This document shows, in pieces, positions 42,139 through 49,812 of a DNA stretch of 64,000 nucleotides (the stretch's first letter is position 1; the number at the start of each line of letters is the position of its first letter). A program made the position numbers and the translations under genes. Source of the stretch: Bacillus cytotoxicus (GTDB lineage Bacteria > Bacillota > Bacilli > Bacillales > Bacillaceae_G); NCBI RefSeq assembly GCF_023715645.1, contig NZ_JAMBOP010000001.1, positions 124,001 through 188,000 of the forward strand, given 5' to 3'. The notes below the pieces were generated by a model. That model did no database searches, had not been told where the DNA came from, and saw only the letters and a program-made list of their open reading frames with translations.

Positions 42139-43485
42139 TTACGAAAACATTTTTAATAAAATTGATGCAGTTACAACCATCGCCGCTCCGCCTAAACGCG
42201 TTGAAATTTGTGCAAACGGCATTAATTCCATACGGTTTGAAGCTGATAAAATTGCAACGTCCCCTGTTCCGCCGAGTCCACTATGGCATCCTGTTACAAT
42301 CGCAGATTCAACTGGGTACATTTTCATAAATTTCCCAATAAGGAAACCAGTCGCGATCATTGTGATTACCACAGAGGCACACACCGCAACATATCCAACT
42401 GAAAGAACAGCCGCTACATCTTTTAACGGAATGTACAGTAATCCTAAACCAACCATTAATGGCCACGTTAAGCTTGTTGAAATAAATTTGTATAAGTGAT
42501 ATGCACCTTGTTCCATTTTTGCTGGCATTAATTTAAAGTACTTCACAAGTGCTGCTGAGAAGATCATAATGATTGCGCCTGGAATACCGATAAATTTAGA
42601 AGCCAATCCACCGAAAATAAAGAACGTACATGCAATTAATAAACCTGCTCCCATTAATGAGAAATCAATTGGTTTTTCTATATTTTGTTCTTTTAACAAG
42701 TCATCTTGATTACCTGTTTTTACTAAAATACCATTACCACTAAGCTCTGGTTTCTTCTCACCTAATCGCTTCATGTATCCAGCGCCTACAATCGCAAACA
42801 TATTTCCGATAACGGCTGCTGGAATAAGCTGAGATACAAATGTTGCTGATGATTGATGTAAAATGTCACTGTAAGCTAAGGAAAGTGGTAAAATCCCTTC
42901 TCCGATACCACCGCTCACAATTGGTACAATAATAAAGAAGAACGTTCTCTTTATTTCAAATCCGAATAATGATCCAACTAATAATCCAACTGCAATCGAA
43001 GCAAGTGTCCCTACAACTAATGGAATAAACATGCGCATAAAGCCTTGTACTAACACTTTACGACTCATTCCTAAAACACTTCCAATTACTAAACAAGAAA
43101 TGTATAAATATAAAAAGTTCGATTTTTTCATTAACATATTTACAGCATTCATTGATGCTGGGTTCATCCAATTAAAGAACACAAGAAATGACGGAATAAA
43201 TAAGGAAAGAATTGCTGGTCCACCAATGTTCTTTAAAATTGGAATTCTCATTCCGATATCGCCTAAGAAAATACCCATAATCATAATAACTGCAAACCCA
43301 CCAATCATATCCGCTGGCAACTTATTATATACAGATGCTCCGTAAATAACTGCTGCTAGTACAAGATATACAGGTAACGGTATAACTCCAATTTTTATGT
43401 TCATAATTTTTGAAACGAATGTTTCCTGCTTTGTTTCTACCTCACCTGCAGACGGCATCGTTTCCACTTGGTTCTTAATCCCCAC
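42139..43485 (-). CDS. 2-hydroxycarboxylate transporter (CitS/MaeN/CimH family)
   Basis: This 448-residue membrane protein of the 2HCT family takes up malate or citrate with sodium or protons. It has about eleven helices and the two re-entrant loop motifs typical of the family: SGGIGEGILPLSLAYSDI and CHSGLGGTGDVAILSASNRMELM, shown in part, followed by PFAQISTRLGGA with the substrate-binding arginine. GTG is the start codon after AAGGGGGTGCCTCT. Its companions (malic enzyme, MalK/MalR-like pair) point to malate. Upstream are a cre-like site and three direct repeats. Confidence 0.93.
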   Translation of the reverse strand: MGIKNQVETMPSAGEVETKQETFVSKIMNIKIGVIPLPVYLVLAAVIYGASVYNKLPADMIGGFAVIMIMGIFLGDIGMRIPILKNIGGPAILSLFIPSFLVFFNWMNPASMNAVNMLMKKSNFLYLYISCLVIGSVLGMSRKVLVQGFMRMFIPLVVGTLASIAVGLLVGSLFGFEIKRTFFFIIVPIVSGGIGEGILPLSLAYSDILHQSSATFVSQLIPAAVIGNMFAIVGAGYMKRLGEKKPELSGNGILVKTGNQDDLLKEQNIEKPIDFSLMGAGLLIACTFFIFGGLASKFIGIPGAIIMIFSAALVKYFKLMPAKMEQGAYHLYKFISTSLTWPLMVGLGLLYIPLKDVAAVLSVGYVAVCASVVITMIATGFLIGKFMKMYPVESAIVTGCHSGLGGTGDVAILSASNRMELMPFAQISTRLGGAAMVVTASILLKMFS

Positions 43486-43517
43486 AGAGGCACCCCCTTA
43501 TGTTGTTATTTACAATA

Positions 43518-43531
43518 TTAAAACGCTTTCA
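43518..43531 (-). promoter_or_regulatory. cre-like site (CcpA operator)
   Basis: TGAAAGCGTTTTAA on the minus strand, one mismatch from the cre consensus and identical to the site at 24419. It is placed 33 bp upstream of the transporter start. Confidence 0.72.
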
Positions 43532-43544
43532 ATAGTAATAATAG

Positions 43545-43574
43545 GTTTTGTAAGTTTTGTAAGTGGTTTTGTAA
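43545..43574 (-). promoter_or_regulatory. Three GTTTTGTAA direct repeats (candidate response-regulator site)
   Basis: GTTTTGTAA occurs at 43545-43553, 43554-43562 and 43566-43574. Direct repeats upstream of the -35 region are usual for CitB-family regulators. They lie between the cre-like site and the MITE insertion at 43591. Confidence 0.6.
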
Positions 43575-43582
43575 TTAAAAAA

Positions 43583-43882
43583 AGTGGTCATTAACTACTC
43601 CGTTATTCTATGAAAAACCGACATAAAAACCACTTTCTTTTTAGATTGGCGAGTGCATCTGGCCGCGTGTTGGAGCGGTCAGGGCCTTTTCCTGCCACGT
43701 GCAAAGTTTTCAAACAAAGAAAGGTAGCAAGGTGTAGGTCCATTTGTGTCTTCATGACAGCAATTTATATGCTGAAACATGAAAATAAATTGCTATAGGT
43801 AATAAGGGACGTATTTTCGCTGAAATCATACTCCTTACCTAACTTCTAAATGAAATGTATGACTGAGTAGTTACAGAGTTCA
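43583..43882 (-). mobile_element. MITE-like element copy 4 (inverted)
   Basis: The element spans about 43591-43874 (284 bp), with ends TTAACTACTCCGTTA and GACTGAGTAGTTAC. It includes GAGCGGTCAGGGCCTTTTCC, CGTATTTTCGCTGAAATCA and CTAAATGAAATGTATGA, the reverse of copy 1. The flanks AGTGGTCA and AGAGTTCA agree at 6 of 8 positions, as for an old target duplication. It lies 16 bp upstream of the GTTTTGTAA repeats. It fills most of the 43486-44007 gap. Confidence 0.8.
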
Positions 43883-44007
43883 AATTATTTTTGATTTGAC
43901 TTTTTTAACCATATATTTCCCCTGGCTTCTTTGATTATGCACACTTTTCCCATGTTACAATTTAAATATTAAGAATCATTTAAATTATATTGAGATGAAT
44001 ATACAAA

Positions 44008-44130
44008 ATGCAATTGTATGAATGGAGTCAGAATGTACAAGAAATGTGTGAGGACTCAATTCCTTATGATCCTTTTGTTTTTTCTTTGATGGCTTTCCTA
44101 TCAGGATTCATCACGTACATAAAAAAATAA
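44008..44130 (+). CDS. Small hypothetical protein (40 aa)
   Basis: ATG 44008 opens a 40-codon frame (MQLYEWSQNVQEMCEDSI..., ending FLSGFITYIKK) with a hydrophobic C-terminal half that could be a membrane segment. The ribosome site (TTGAGATGAATATAC) is modest. It ends 17 bp before the GrpB-family gene and reads in the same direction, so it could be a leader gene of that unit. No family recognised. Confidence 0.5.
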   Translation: MQLYEWSQNVQEMCEDSIPYDPFVFSLMAFLSGFITYIKK

Positions 44131-44147
44131 TGTAGGAGAGGACACAT

Positions 44148-44666
44148 ATGGAAAAACCAGTTATTATTGAAGAATATACGACAAATTGGGCATTACAATT
44201 TACAGAAGAACAAAAAATCATCACAAATATTATAGGTGATGTCACAATTGCTATTGAACACATCGGAAGTACATCCGTTGCAGGATTAAGCGCAAAACCT
44301 ATCCTTGATATGATGGTTGGTGTTCGCAATTTTGAGGACATAGATGTGTACATTGAGCCATTGAAAACAATCGAATATGGACACGTATTTCATCAAGAAT
44401 TTCCAAATAGAAGATTTTTCAGAAAAGGATTATGGAGAGCAGGAACGCATCATTTACATATTTATCAATATGGTAGTGAGGAATGGAATCATAACCTTTT
44501 GTTTCGTGATTACCTGAGAAATCACCCCAATGTACGCCTGCAATATGAGCAATTAAAAAAGGAATTAGCAAATAAACATCGTTTTGATCGAGTTGCATAC
44601 ACAAATGCAAAAGCACCGTTTATCGTAGATGTTATTCAGAAAGCGAAAAATGAAATTGATGTTTGA
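44148..44666 (+). CDS. GrpB family protein (UPF0157)
   Basis: This 172-residue protein has the family's EHIGSTSVAGLSAKPILDMMVGV block (shown here as part of the N-terminal half) and RRFFRKGLWRAGTHHLHIYQYGSEEW. The GSTS and D-x-x-V motifs give it the look of a minimal nucleotidyltransferase fold. Function unproven. GTAGGAGAGGAC precedes ATG. The C-terminal part is helical with AYTNAKAPFIVDVI. Confidence 0.9.
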   Translation: MEKPVIIEEYTTNWALQFTEEQKIITNIIGDVTIAIEHIGSTSVAGLSAKPILDMMVGVRNFEDIDVYIEPLKTIEYGHVFHQEFPNRRFFRKGLWRAGTHHLHIYQYGSEEWNHNLLFRDYLRNHPNVRLQYEQLKKELANKHRFDRVAYTNAKAPFIVDVIQKAKNEIDV

Positions 44667-44796
44667 TAACATAAAATTATGTATGATAAGGAATTCATTA
44701 AAGAAAAGATGAAATGTTTTACTATTTTAAAAATTAAAGTTGAATTTATGTTATGATTCTTCTAATTGTGATTTTATAAGGAGAGGAGAAAGTAAT

Positions 44797-45060
44797 ATGA
44801 ACTCTTGGCTTCTAATAGCATTAATTGTTTTTGGTATACTTTATATTTCCGATCATTTAAACAGAATCAATAAACGATTAAAATGGACAGAAGATAAACT
44901 AGATCAAATTACTAAACAAATAGAGATTCCAGAGCATACAATCAACGACGAACTTCGCCAGCTAGTTACAGATGGAGAAAAAATCAAAGCAATCAAGAAA
45001 GCACGAGAGGTTTTAGGGTTGTCATTACTGGAAGCTAAAAATTATGTTGATTCTTTATAA
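44797..45060 (+). CDS. Membrane-anchored protein with ribosomal L7/L12 C-terminal-like domain
   Basis: This 87-residue protein has one N-terminal membrane helix (WLLIALIVFGILYISDHL), a short coiled-coil (INKRLKWTEDKLDQITKQIE) and a C-terminal IKAIKKAREVLGLSLLEAKNYVDSL, which copies the L7/L12 C-terminal fold (I-K-x-x-R-x-x-x-G-L-x-L-x-E-A-K-x-x-V). Such proteins are common in Bacillus with unknown function. Start 44797 is set by AAGGAGAGGAGAAAG; the longer frame from 44740 has no ribosome site. Confidence 0.82.
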   Translation: MNSWLLIALIVFGILYISDHLNRINKRLKWTEDKLDQITKQIEIPEHTINDELRQLVTDGEKIKAIKKAREVLGLSLLEAKNYVDSL

Positions 45061-45064
45061 CGCG

Positions 45065-45116
45065 ATAAGGAGGTAACTCAAAAGAAATGTAGATATCTTT
45101 TGAATCACCTCCTACT
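45065..45116. other. Long hairpin beside ATATATCGGCG units
   Basis: GGAGGTAACTCAAAAGA pairs imperfectly with TCTTTTGAATCACCTCC around AATGTAGATA, directly after the L7/L12-like gene. It is placed like the hairpin at 40520 relative to the repeat that follows, and may also serve as terminator. Confidence 0.7.
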
Positions 45117-45117
45117 T

Positions 45118-45225
45118 ATATGTTCAATGATATATCGGCGCTTTTTACAATATATCGACGATTCGACACGATTTAGAGACACCTCGACAACGTTCGGCAT
45201 TTTATATGCACGAAAAAAGACTGAT
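45118..45225 (+). repeat. ATATATCGGCG repeat, copy
   Basis: ATATGTTCAATGATATATCG, GCGCTTTTTACAATATATCG and ACGATTCGACACGATTTAG are followed by CCTCGACAACGTTCGGC and TTTTATATGCACGAAAAA. It aligns with the copy at 40575, including the outer ATATGTTCAATG. Confidence 0.78.
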
Positions 45226-45241
45226 ATTAGTCCTTTTCGAG

Positions 45242-46225
45242 TCAGCACTCCAGAATCCGAACCGTCTTCTCCGTTGCATTTAATTCAATCGTTCCGCCAA
45301 TAGGCATTGTAACAATAGGATGTGTATGACAACAATCAAAATCAGCCAAGATTGGGATATTAGTGTCTCCAATTACTTCGAGCAAAATGTCATATGGTGT
45401 TAACCCTGTTCCTTGATCGTCAAATTGTTCATGCTTTCCTAAGATGATGCCGCCAACCTTTTCGAATACGCCGTTTATTTGTAAGAAACTAAAATGCTTT
45501 TCAACGATTGCTGCTGTTTTTTTGCAGTCTTCAATCATTAAAATATCTCCCTTTTGAATAACAGGCATATAAGGACTACCCCATATACTTAACATCGTCA
45601 TTAAATTTCCGGCTATTAATCGACCAGTTGCTACACCTTCTTTGACGCAAACCCATTCATTCGGATAACTTGCTTTAGAACGATTTTGCGTCTGCCAATT
45701 CAATTGCTCATCTGTCCAAACAGGATATACTGGATATTCATACGGAAGCGGACTATTGTTTATGAGCACATCTTCAAATGATGAAAATGTATCATTTACA
45801 TACGGAGGCAATTCTCCCAATGATGAAATTAAGGACGGGCCATAAAATGTTGTCATACCCGTTTGCGCATAAATACTTAACAAAATGGCCGTGACATCAG
45901 AATACCCAATGAAAACTTTCGGATGTTTTTTTATTTCTTCGTAATCTAAATACGGAAGTAAAGAATTCGAATTGCTTCCTCCAACAGATGACATGATACA
46001 CTTAATTTCTGGATTCCGAATGAGTTCGTTCAACTCTTGCGCACGATCTTTTATACTCCCAGATCGATAACCATCACATTTTCCAGTAAGATTTCCTTCA
46101 ACGATAATAAACCCTTTACTTTCCATGAACTGTTTCGAACGTTCGAAACGATTAGAGGATGTATATGTACCAGGCAATGATGGTGAAAAAATGCCTATTT
46201 TATCTCCTTTGTTTAACTGAAACAC
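45242..46225 (-). CDS. S66 family peptidase, MccF-like
   Basis: This 327-residue protein of the LD-carboxypeptidase/microcin immunity family has IGIFSPSLPGTYTSS, CIMSSVGGSNSNSLLPYLDY, the nucleophile loop FIGYSDVTAILL (serine in G-Y-S-D), YGPSLISS, and the catalytic Glu/His region ILMIEDCKKTAAIVEKHFS and FDCCHTHPIVTMPIG. MccF cleaves aminoacyl-sulfamoyl adenylates such as processed microcin C7; B. anthracis has such an enzyme. Start GTG at 46225, with GGAGTGAAAAGAA upstream. The physiological substrate in Bacillus is not known. Confidence 0.9.
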   Translation of the reverse strand: MFQLNKGDKIGIFSPSLPGTYTSSNRFERSKQFMESKGFIIVEGNLTGKCDGYRSGSIKDRAQELNELIRNPEIKCIMSSVGGSNSNSLLPYLDYEEIKKHPKVFIGYSDVTAILLSIYAQTGMTTFYGPSLISSLGELPPYVNDTFSSFEDVLINNSPLPYEYPVYPVWTDEQLNWQTQNRSKASYPNEWVCVKEGVATGRLIAGNLMTMLSIWGSPYMPVIQKGDILMIEDCKKTAAIVEKHFSFLQINGVFEKVGGIILGKHEQFDDQGTGLTPYDILLEVIGDTNIPILADFDCCHTHPIVTMPIGGTIELNATEKTVRILEC

Positions 46226-46379
46226 TTCTTTTCACTCCTATATAAACATATATGTGATATTTATTTACTATAACCCAACTTGATGGATACATTAAATTGA
46301 TAGAAGTGTTTTTTAATCCATTTTTTAAAATGTCGAATTTAGAAGAAGATTGTCTATTTTCCGTTTATTTATTTTACTA

Positions 46380-46562
46380 TACATGTTAAACTCTTAATTA
46401 ATAAAGAAAGAGTAGCGAAAAAACCTTAAGTTTATAAGTTATCTGAAAATTTAGTTCTTGAAACCTTTTTAACTTTCATTGACATTCTTGTGCTGCTCCC
46501 GCTCTTTCTTTATCCTTACAAGAAGTCGTCACAAAGCTAGGACTTTGGGGCGGCTTTTTTAT
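46380..46562 (+). ncRNA. Possible small RNA ending in an orphan terminator
   Basis: AAGTCGTCACAAAG pairs (two G-U) with CTTTGGGGCGGCTT around CTAGGA, followed by TTTTTT at 46555-46560, a plus-strand terminator with no plus-strand gene before it. The 180 bp upstream has no reading frame but contains a C/U-rich stretch (CTGCTCCCGCTCTTTC) of the kind small RNAs use to pair with ribosome sites. The 5' end is a guess. A decayed leader is the alternative. Confidence 0.3.
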
Positions 46563-46566
46563 TTTC

Positions 46567-46791
46567 TTACACCCCTGTACTATTCTTTATTGTTTGTTGC
46601 TCCATAGAGCTTTTTATTAATCTCAAGTAAAATAAAACAATTAAAACAAACCCTACCTCTACAAGACCCGATACAAGAAATAATTTATGTGGTCCATAAA
46701 TATCTTGTAAAAATCCAAATAAAAAAGAAGCAAGCCGTTCATTAAACTCTAATATAAGAACAAGGAACTTTAATCCCCTTCCCACTCCCAT
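46567..46791 (-). pseudogene. Probable MFS transporter C-terminal remnant
   Basis: The 74-codon frame gives NERLASFLFGFLQDIYGPHK and LFLVSGLVEVGFVLIVLFY followed by a basic tail, two helices with a D-x-x-G loop, resembling the end of a major facilitator protein. The only ATG lies in a poor context at the 5' edge and nothing upstream extends it. It could instead be a small two-helix membrane protein, but the missing ribosome site argues against that. Confidence 0.5.
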
Positions 46792-46854
46792 ATAAACGAA
46801 ATAAAAAATACAACCAATGTACAGTCAAACACCATATTTATCCATATACATGTA

Positions 46855-47010
46855 ATAAAGTGAAACTTCCATCAGTGGAGGTTTTCTTCATCCCCCACTG
46901 ATAATTAGTTGAACCAATCGGGCTCTTACGAGCAGTTATCCCCCACCTATCTTCTTCGCTTTCTCTTAGTCTTGAGGTGGGGGTCTTACTGCCCGTTAGT
47001 GCGGGATAAA
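46855..47010 (+). mobile_element. bcr1-type repeat element, copy 3
   Basis: ATAAA flanks both ends (46855-46859, 47006-47010). The 146-bp body starts GTGAAACTTCCATCAGTGG, has CCCCCACTGATAATTAG, ACCAATCGGGCTCTTACG and ends CTTACTGCCCGTTAGTGCGGG. This copy is in the opposite orientation to copies 1 and 2. It lies just upstream of the collagen-like gene. Confidence 0.85.
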
Positions 47011-47043
47011 TTCATTCTGTTCATCGAAAGGAGGGGAACTTTT

Positions 47044-47580
47044 TTGGGATTTTTTCACTCTAAACATTACTGCCATTCTTATTATTTTCCTTTGGCGTTT
47101 CCCGTTCCAGCCCCCGAATATACTGGTCAGTCAACTGGTACTACCGGATCTAACGGCGCTACTGGGCCGACTGGTACTACCGGACCTGGCGGCACTACTG
47201 GATCAACTGGTACTACCGGACCTGACAGCACTACTGGGTCAACTGGTACTACCGGACCTGACGGCGCTACTGGGCCAACTGGTACTACCGGGCCGACAGG
47301 TACTACTTTGCAAGGATTGATTCCTGCCACAAATTTACTGTTCTTTACTGTTTCAGATGGCACGAGTCTTGTATACACAAACGCAGACGGTTTGCCTAAA
47401 TTTGGAACTACGCAGATTTTAGCACCAAATCAAGTATCATATATGAATTTATTTATTAATGGTGTTATACAATCGCAAAATTCTTATAACGTACAAGCGG
47501 GGATGCTTACAATATTGGCTAATGAGGCACCACCGGCTGGCACTCCTATCACACTTCAGTTTATTTTAATCAATCAATAA
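47044..47580 (+). CDS. Collagen-like repeat protein with DUF4183 domain
   Basis: This 178-residue protein starts with TTG at 47044; GAAAGGAGGGG lies 7 bases upstream, whereas the ATG at 46909 lies inside the bcr1 element. An N-terminal leader (about 28 residues with H/C/Y) is followed by about 20 G-x-T triplets (G-T-T, G-A-T, G-P-T; residues about 30-92) and a C-terminal DUF4183 domain ([40 protein letters not shown]). Collagen-like DUF4183 proteins of this group are placed on exosporium or spore surfaces. Triplet number is likely variable between strains. Confidence 0.88.
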   Translation: MGFFHSKHYCHSYYFPLAFPVPAPEYTGQSTGTTGSNGATGPTGTTGPGGTTGSTGTTGPDSTTGSTGTTGPDGATGPTGTTGPTGTTLQGLIPATNLLFFTVSDGTSLVYTNADGLPKFGTTQILAPNQVSYMNLFINGVIQSQNSYNVQAGMLTILANEAPPAGTPITLQFILINQ

Positions 47581-47614
47581 AAAGCGGATCCTTTAAAAGA
47601 ATCCGCTTTTTAAT
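47580..47614. terminator. Bidirectional terminator
   Basis: AAAAAGCGGAT / ATCCGCTTTTT around CCTTTAAAAGA, directly after the collagen-like gene. Confidence 0.85.
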
Positions 47615-47627
47615 TACTTTGTCAAGA

Positions 47628-47662
47628 ATAAAAAAACCCGCGCATTATTGCGCAGGTTCTGT
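47628..47662 (-). terminator. Terminator overlapping the trmB stop codon
   Basis: On the minus strand CCTGCGCA pairs with TGCGCGGG around ATAA and is followed by seven T; the ATAA loop contains the trmB stop codon. Confidence 0.8.
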
Positions 47663-48298
47663 ACGATATTTTGCTTCAACGCGGTAAATACGATTTCCCT
47701 TGCTTGAGAACTTTTCTTCGTATTCCGTCATAATGTTGCCTTCAAAGTCACTTTTGTGAAGGTCTAAACTAATAAAAGGCAGCAGCATGCCATATTCCGC
47801 CATACTTGTAAGAGAGTATTCGAATAATGGTTGATTATCTGTTTTGAAATGAACTTCTCCACCTTTTACAAGTACTGTTTCATAGTTGCGTAAAAATGTT
47901 TTATACGTTAAACGGCGCTTTTCATGACGATTCTTCGGCCATGGATCAGAGAAGTTTAAATATACGCGATCAATTTCATTCTTCGCAAAGAATACTGTTA
48001 AATCTTCGGCATCTTTATTAATTAGTTTTAGATTCGGAAGGGGCTCTTCAATTAATTTATCAAGTGCATCTACAACTACGCTTGTGAATTTTTCAATTCC
48101 AATATAGTTTACGTTTGGATTTACTTTTGCCATTTCGTACATAAAGCGGCCGCGGCCTGTTCCAACTTCAATGTGAATCGGGTTGTCATTTCCAAATAGC
48201 TCTTTCCATTTTCCGTTATGCTCTTCCGGATTTCCAATTACAAACTGTGAATATTCTTTCGTTCGGTCCATTGCGTATGGTTTATGTCTTAAACGCAT
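47645..48298 (-). CDS. trmB: tRNA (guanine-N7-)-methyltransferase
   Basis: This 217-residue enzyme places m7G46 in tRNA using S-adenosylmethionine. It has [18 protein letters not shown] (SAM-binding G-x-G-x-G), [37 protein letters not shown] (the diagnostic DPWPKxRHxKRR block) and [27 protein letters not shown] precedes ATG. It lies beside ytzH and ytmP, as in B. subtilis. Confidence 0.97.
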   Translation of the reverse strand: MRLRHKPYAMDRTKEYSQFVIGNPEEHNGKWKELFGNDNPIHIEVGTGRGRFMYEMAKVNPNVNYIGIEKFTSVVVDALDKLIEEPLPNLKLINKDAEDLTVFFAKNEIDRVYLNFSDPWPKNRHEKRRLTYKTFLRNYETVLVKGGEVHFKTDNQPLFEYSLTSMAEYGMLLPFISLDLHKSDFEGNIMTEYEEKFSSKGNRIYRVEAKYRTEPAQ

Positions 48299-48495
48299 AG
48301 TTCTCTCCCTCTCTGCACTTCAAGTTGTGTGTATCATATAAAAAACCAAGTACGTACGAGCACTCGGTCCGTTTCTTTCAAGTATAAAATTTACTATTTT
48401 GATGGAAACTACAAAGTGTATGAAATGTAATTTCCATCAGCGGTTCGTTACGCTCGTTTCATTGTTACGATAACAACTGAAAAGGATGTGTCAAA

Positions 48496-48774
48496 ATGCC
48501 ACTTAATCATGAACATCAAATGGCAATCTTAAAAGACATCTTAGTCAATCATCAAAGTGATTGCTGTGGAACGGTTTCTGAATGTGAACAATTAGAACGT
48601 CTCATTCAATCATTACTCATAAATGACAATGTGAGTAATGAGGTTAAATCAATGTTAAACGATGTATATTACTATAGTCAATCGGGTAAATATTCTCCTG
48701 ATTTAGATAACCATATTTCTGGTCATCAAGAACAACTGTCACAATGGATTACAGGAATGGATAGTTTTTCTTAA
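48496..48774 (+). CDS. ytzH: YtzH-like protein
   Basis: This 92-residue soluble protein contains HQSDCCGTVSECEQLERLIQ and ends with a helical DNHISGHQEQLSQWITGMD. It corresponds to B. subtilis YtzH, which likewise lies between trmB and ytmP. Function unknown. It is convergent with ytmP, with stops only 2 bp apart, and the ribosome site is AAAAGGATGTGTCAAA. Confidence 0.85.
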   Translation: MPLNHEHQMAILKDILVNHQSDCCGTVSECEQLERLIQSLLINDNVSNEVKSMLNDVYYYSQSGKYSPDLDNHISGHQEQLSQWITGMDSFS

Positions 48775-48775
48775 C

Positions 48776-49573
48776 TTATTCTGCAGCGAGTAGTTGTATT
48801 AAATATTGAAGCCAATATTCTGCTTCTACTTGCTTATTTTTTGCCCTATACCATTGCACGAAAATCATACATTGCAATGTAACATACCATTTCATACGGC
48901 TTAGCAATGAATCAGTAAGTTCTAATCCATAATGCGCAAGCCACTCATGCCATTCATCTTTCGGAATATACCAATGGAGCAGCATCCCAATATCAAGAGC
49001 TGGGTCTGCAATGACTGCCCCGTCCCAATCAATTAAAAACAATTCGTTATCGTCTGTTACTAACCAATTGTTATGATTGACATCACAATGACAAACAGCA
49101 AGATGTTCAAATTCTACATTCTGAAGGGACTTTTGTAAATACTGAAGTCCTTTTTGAATGACTTCATTTTGCTTTACATCCTCTTGTAAAGTGATAAGCA
49201 CTTCTTCTAGCATATCTTGCGCATGCAAAGGCTGTTTCCCAAGCTTTTGAATCATATGCAACAACGCTTCAGAAGAATGAATTTTTTTCAGCAATGCTGC
49301 CACTCGCTCATCGCTCATATCTTTTGTTTTTAATTTTTGTCCTGGGAGCCACTTTTGTGCCGAAATCACATCACCATTTGTTAATCGTCTTGTCCAAAGT
49401 AACTTTGGAACAATTCCTTCTGCTGACAATACCGCAAGAAAGGGCGATGAATTGCGCTTTAAAAAGATTTTACGCTGCTCGTTTTGCGCAATGTAGGCGT
49501 CTCCTGTTGCCCCTCCGGCTGGTATTACTTTCCATTCTTTTCCTAACAATTGTTCCAACCATTCCATGTTCAT
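48776..49573 (-). CDS. ytmP: Phosphotransferase family protein YtmP
   Basis: This 265-residue protein has the choline/aminoglycoside kinase fold: GATGDAYIAQNEQRKIFLKR, the Brenner motif LAVCHCDVNHNNWLVT (H-x-D-x-x-x-x-N) and LFLIDWDGAVIADPALDIG (D-W-D metal site). In B. subtilis the neighbouring relative is YtmP, suggested to act on a small alcohol or lipid precursor. Two adjacent ATG candidates (49573, 49567) have poor ribosome sites. The substrate is unknown. Confidence 0.9.
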   Translation of the reverse strand: MNMEWLEQLLGKEWKVIPAGGATGDAYIAQNEQRKIFLKRNSSPFLAVLSAEGIVPKLLWTRRLTNGDVISAQKWLPGQKLKTKDMSDERVAALLKKIHSSEALLHMIQKLGKQPLHAQDMLEEVLITLQEDVKQNEVIQKGLQYLQKSLQNVEFEHLAVCHCDVNHNNWLVTDDNELFLIDWDGAVIADPALDIGMLLHWYIPKDEWHEWLAHYGLELTDSLLSRMKWYVTLQCMIFVQWYRAKNKQVEAEYWLQYLIQLLAAE

Positions 49574-49812
49574 TACCCGTTAACAATTCCTTATCTTTTA
49601 TAGTTATGAAAAGAAAAACCACAACATATCTACACATATGCCCAGAGTTTCCATCCATTCTGCTTCTAGTAGTAAGTAAAAGTGAAAAAACAGACAAGCT
49701 ATTCACTCTTTTACTTTATTTTACAAAAATAATAATAGATTGGCAACTTAACTGAATAGCCACCTTATTCAATTCTACATTTATTATATTCGCATCGTCA
49801 AGGGTCGATTTG

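Noticed and set aside
46909-47043. A 5' extension of the collagen-like frame from an ATG at 46909
   Set aside because: That part lies within the bcr1-type element, has no ribosome site, and a TTG start with GAAAGGAGGGG is present at 47044.
49470-49755. Frames in the ytmP upstream region on either strand
   Set aside because: They overlap the 5' part of ytmP or AT-rich spacer, with no ribosome site or family pattern.
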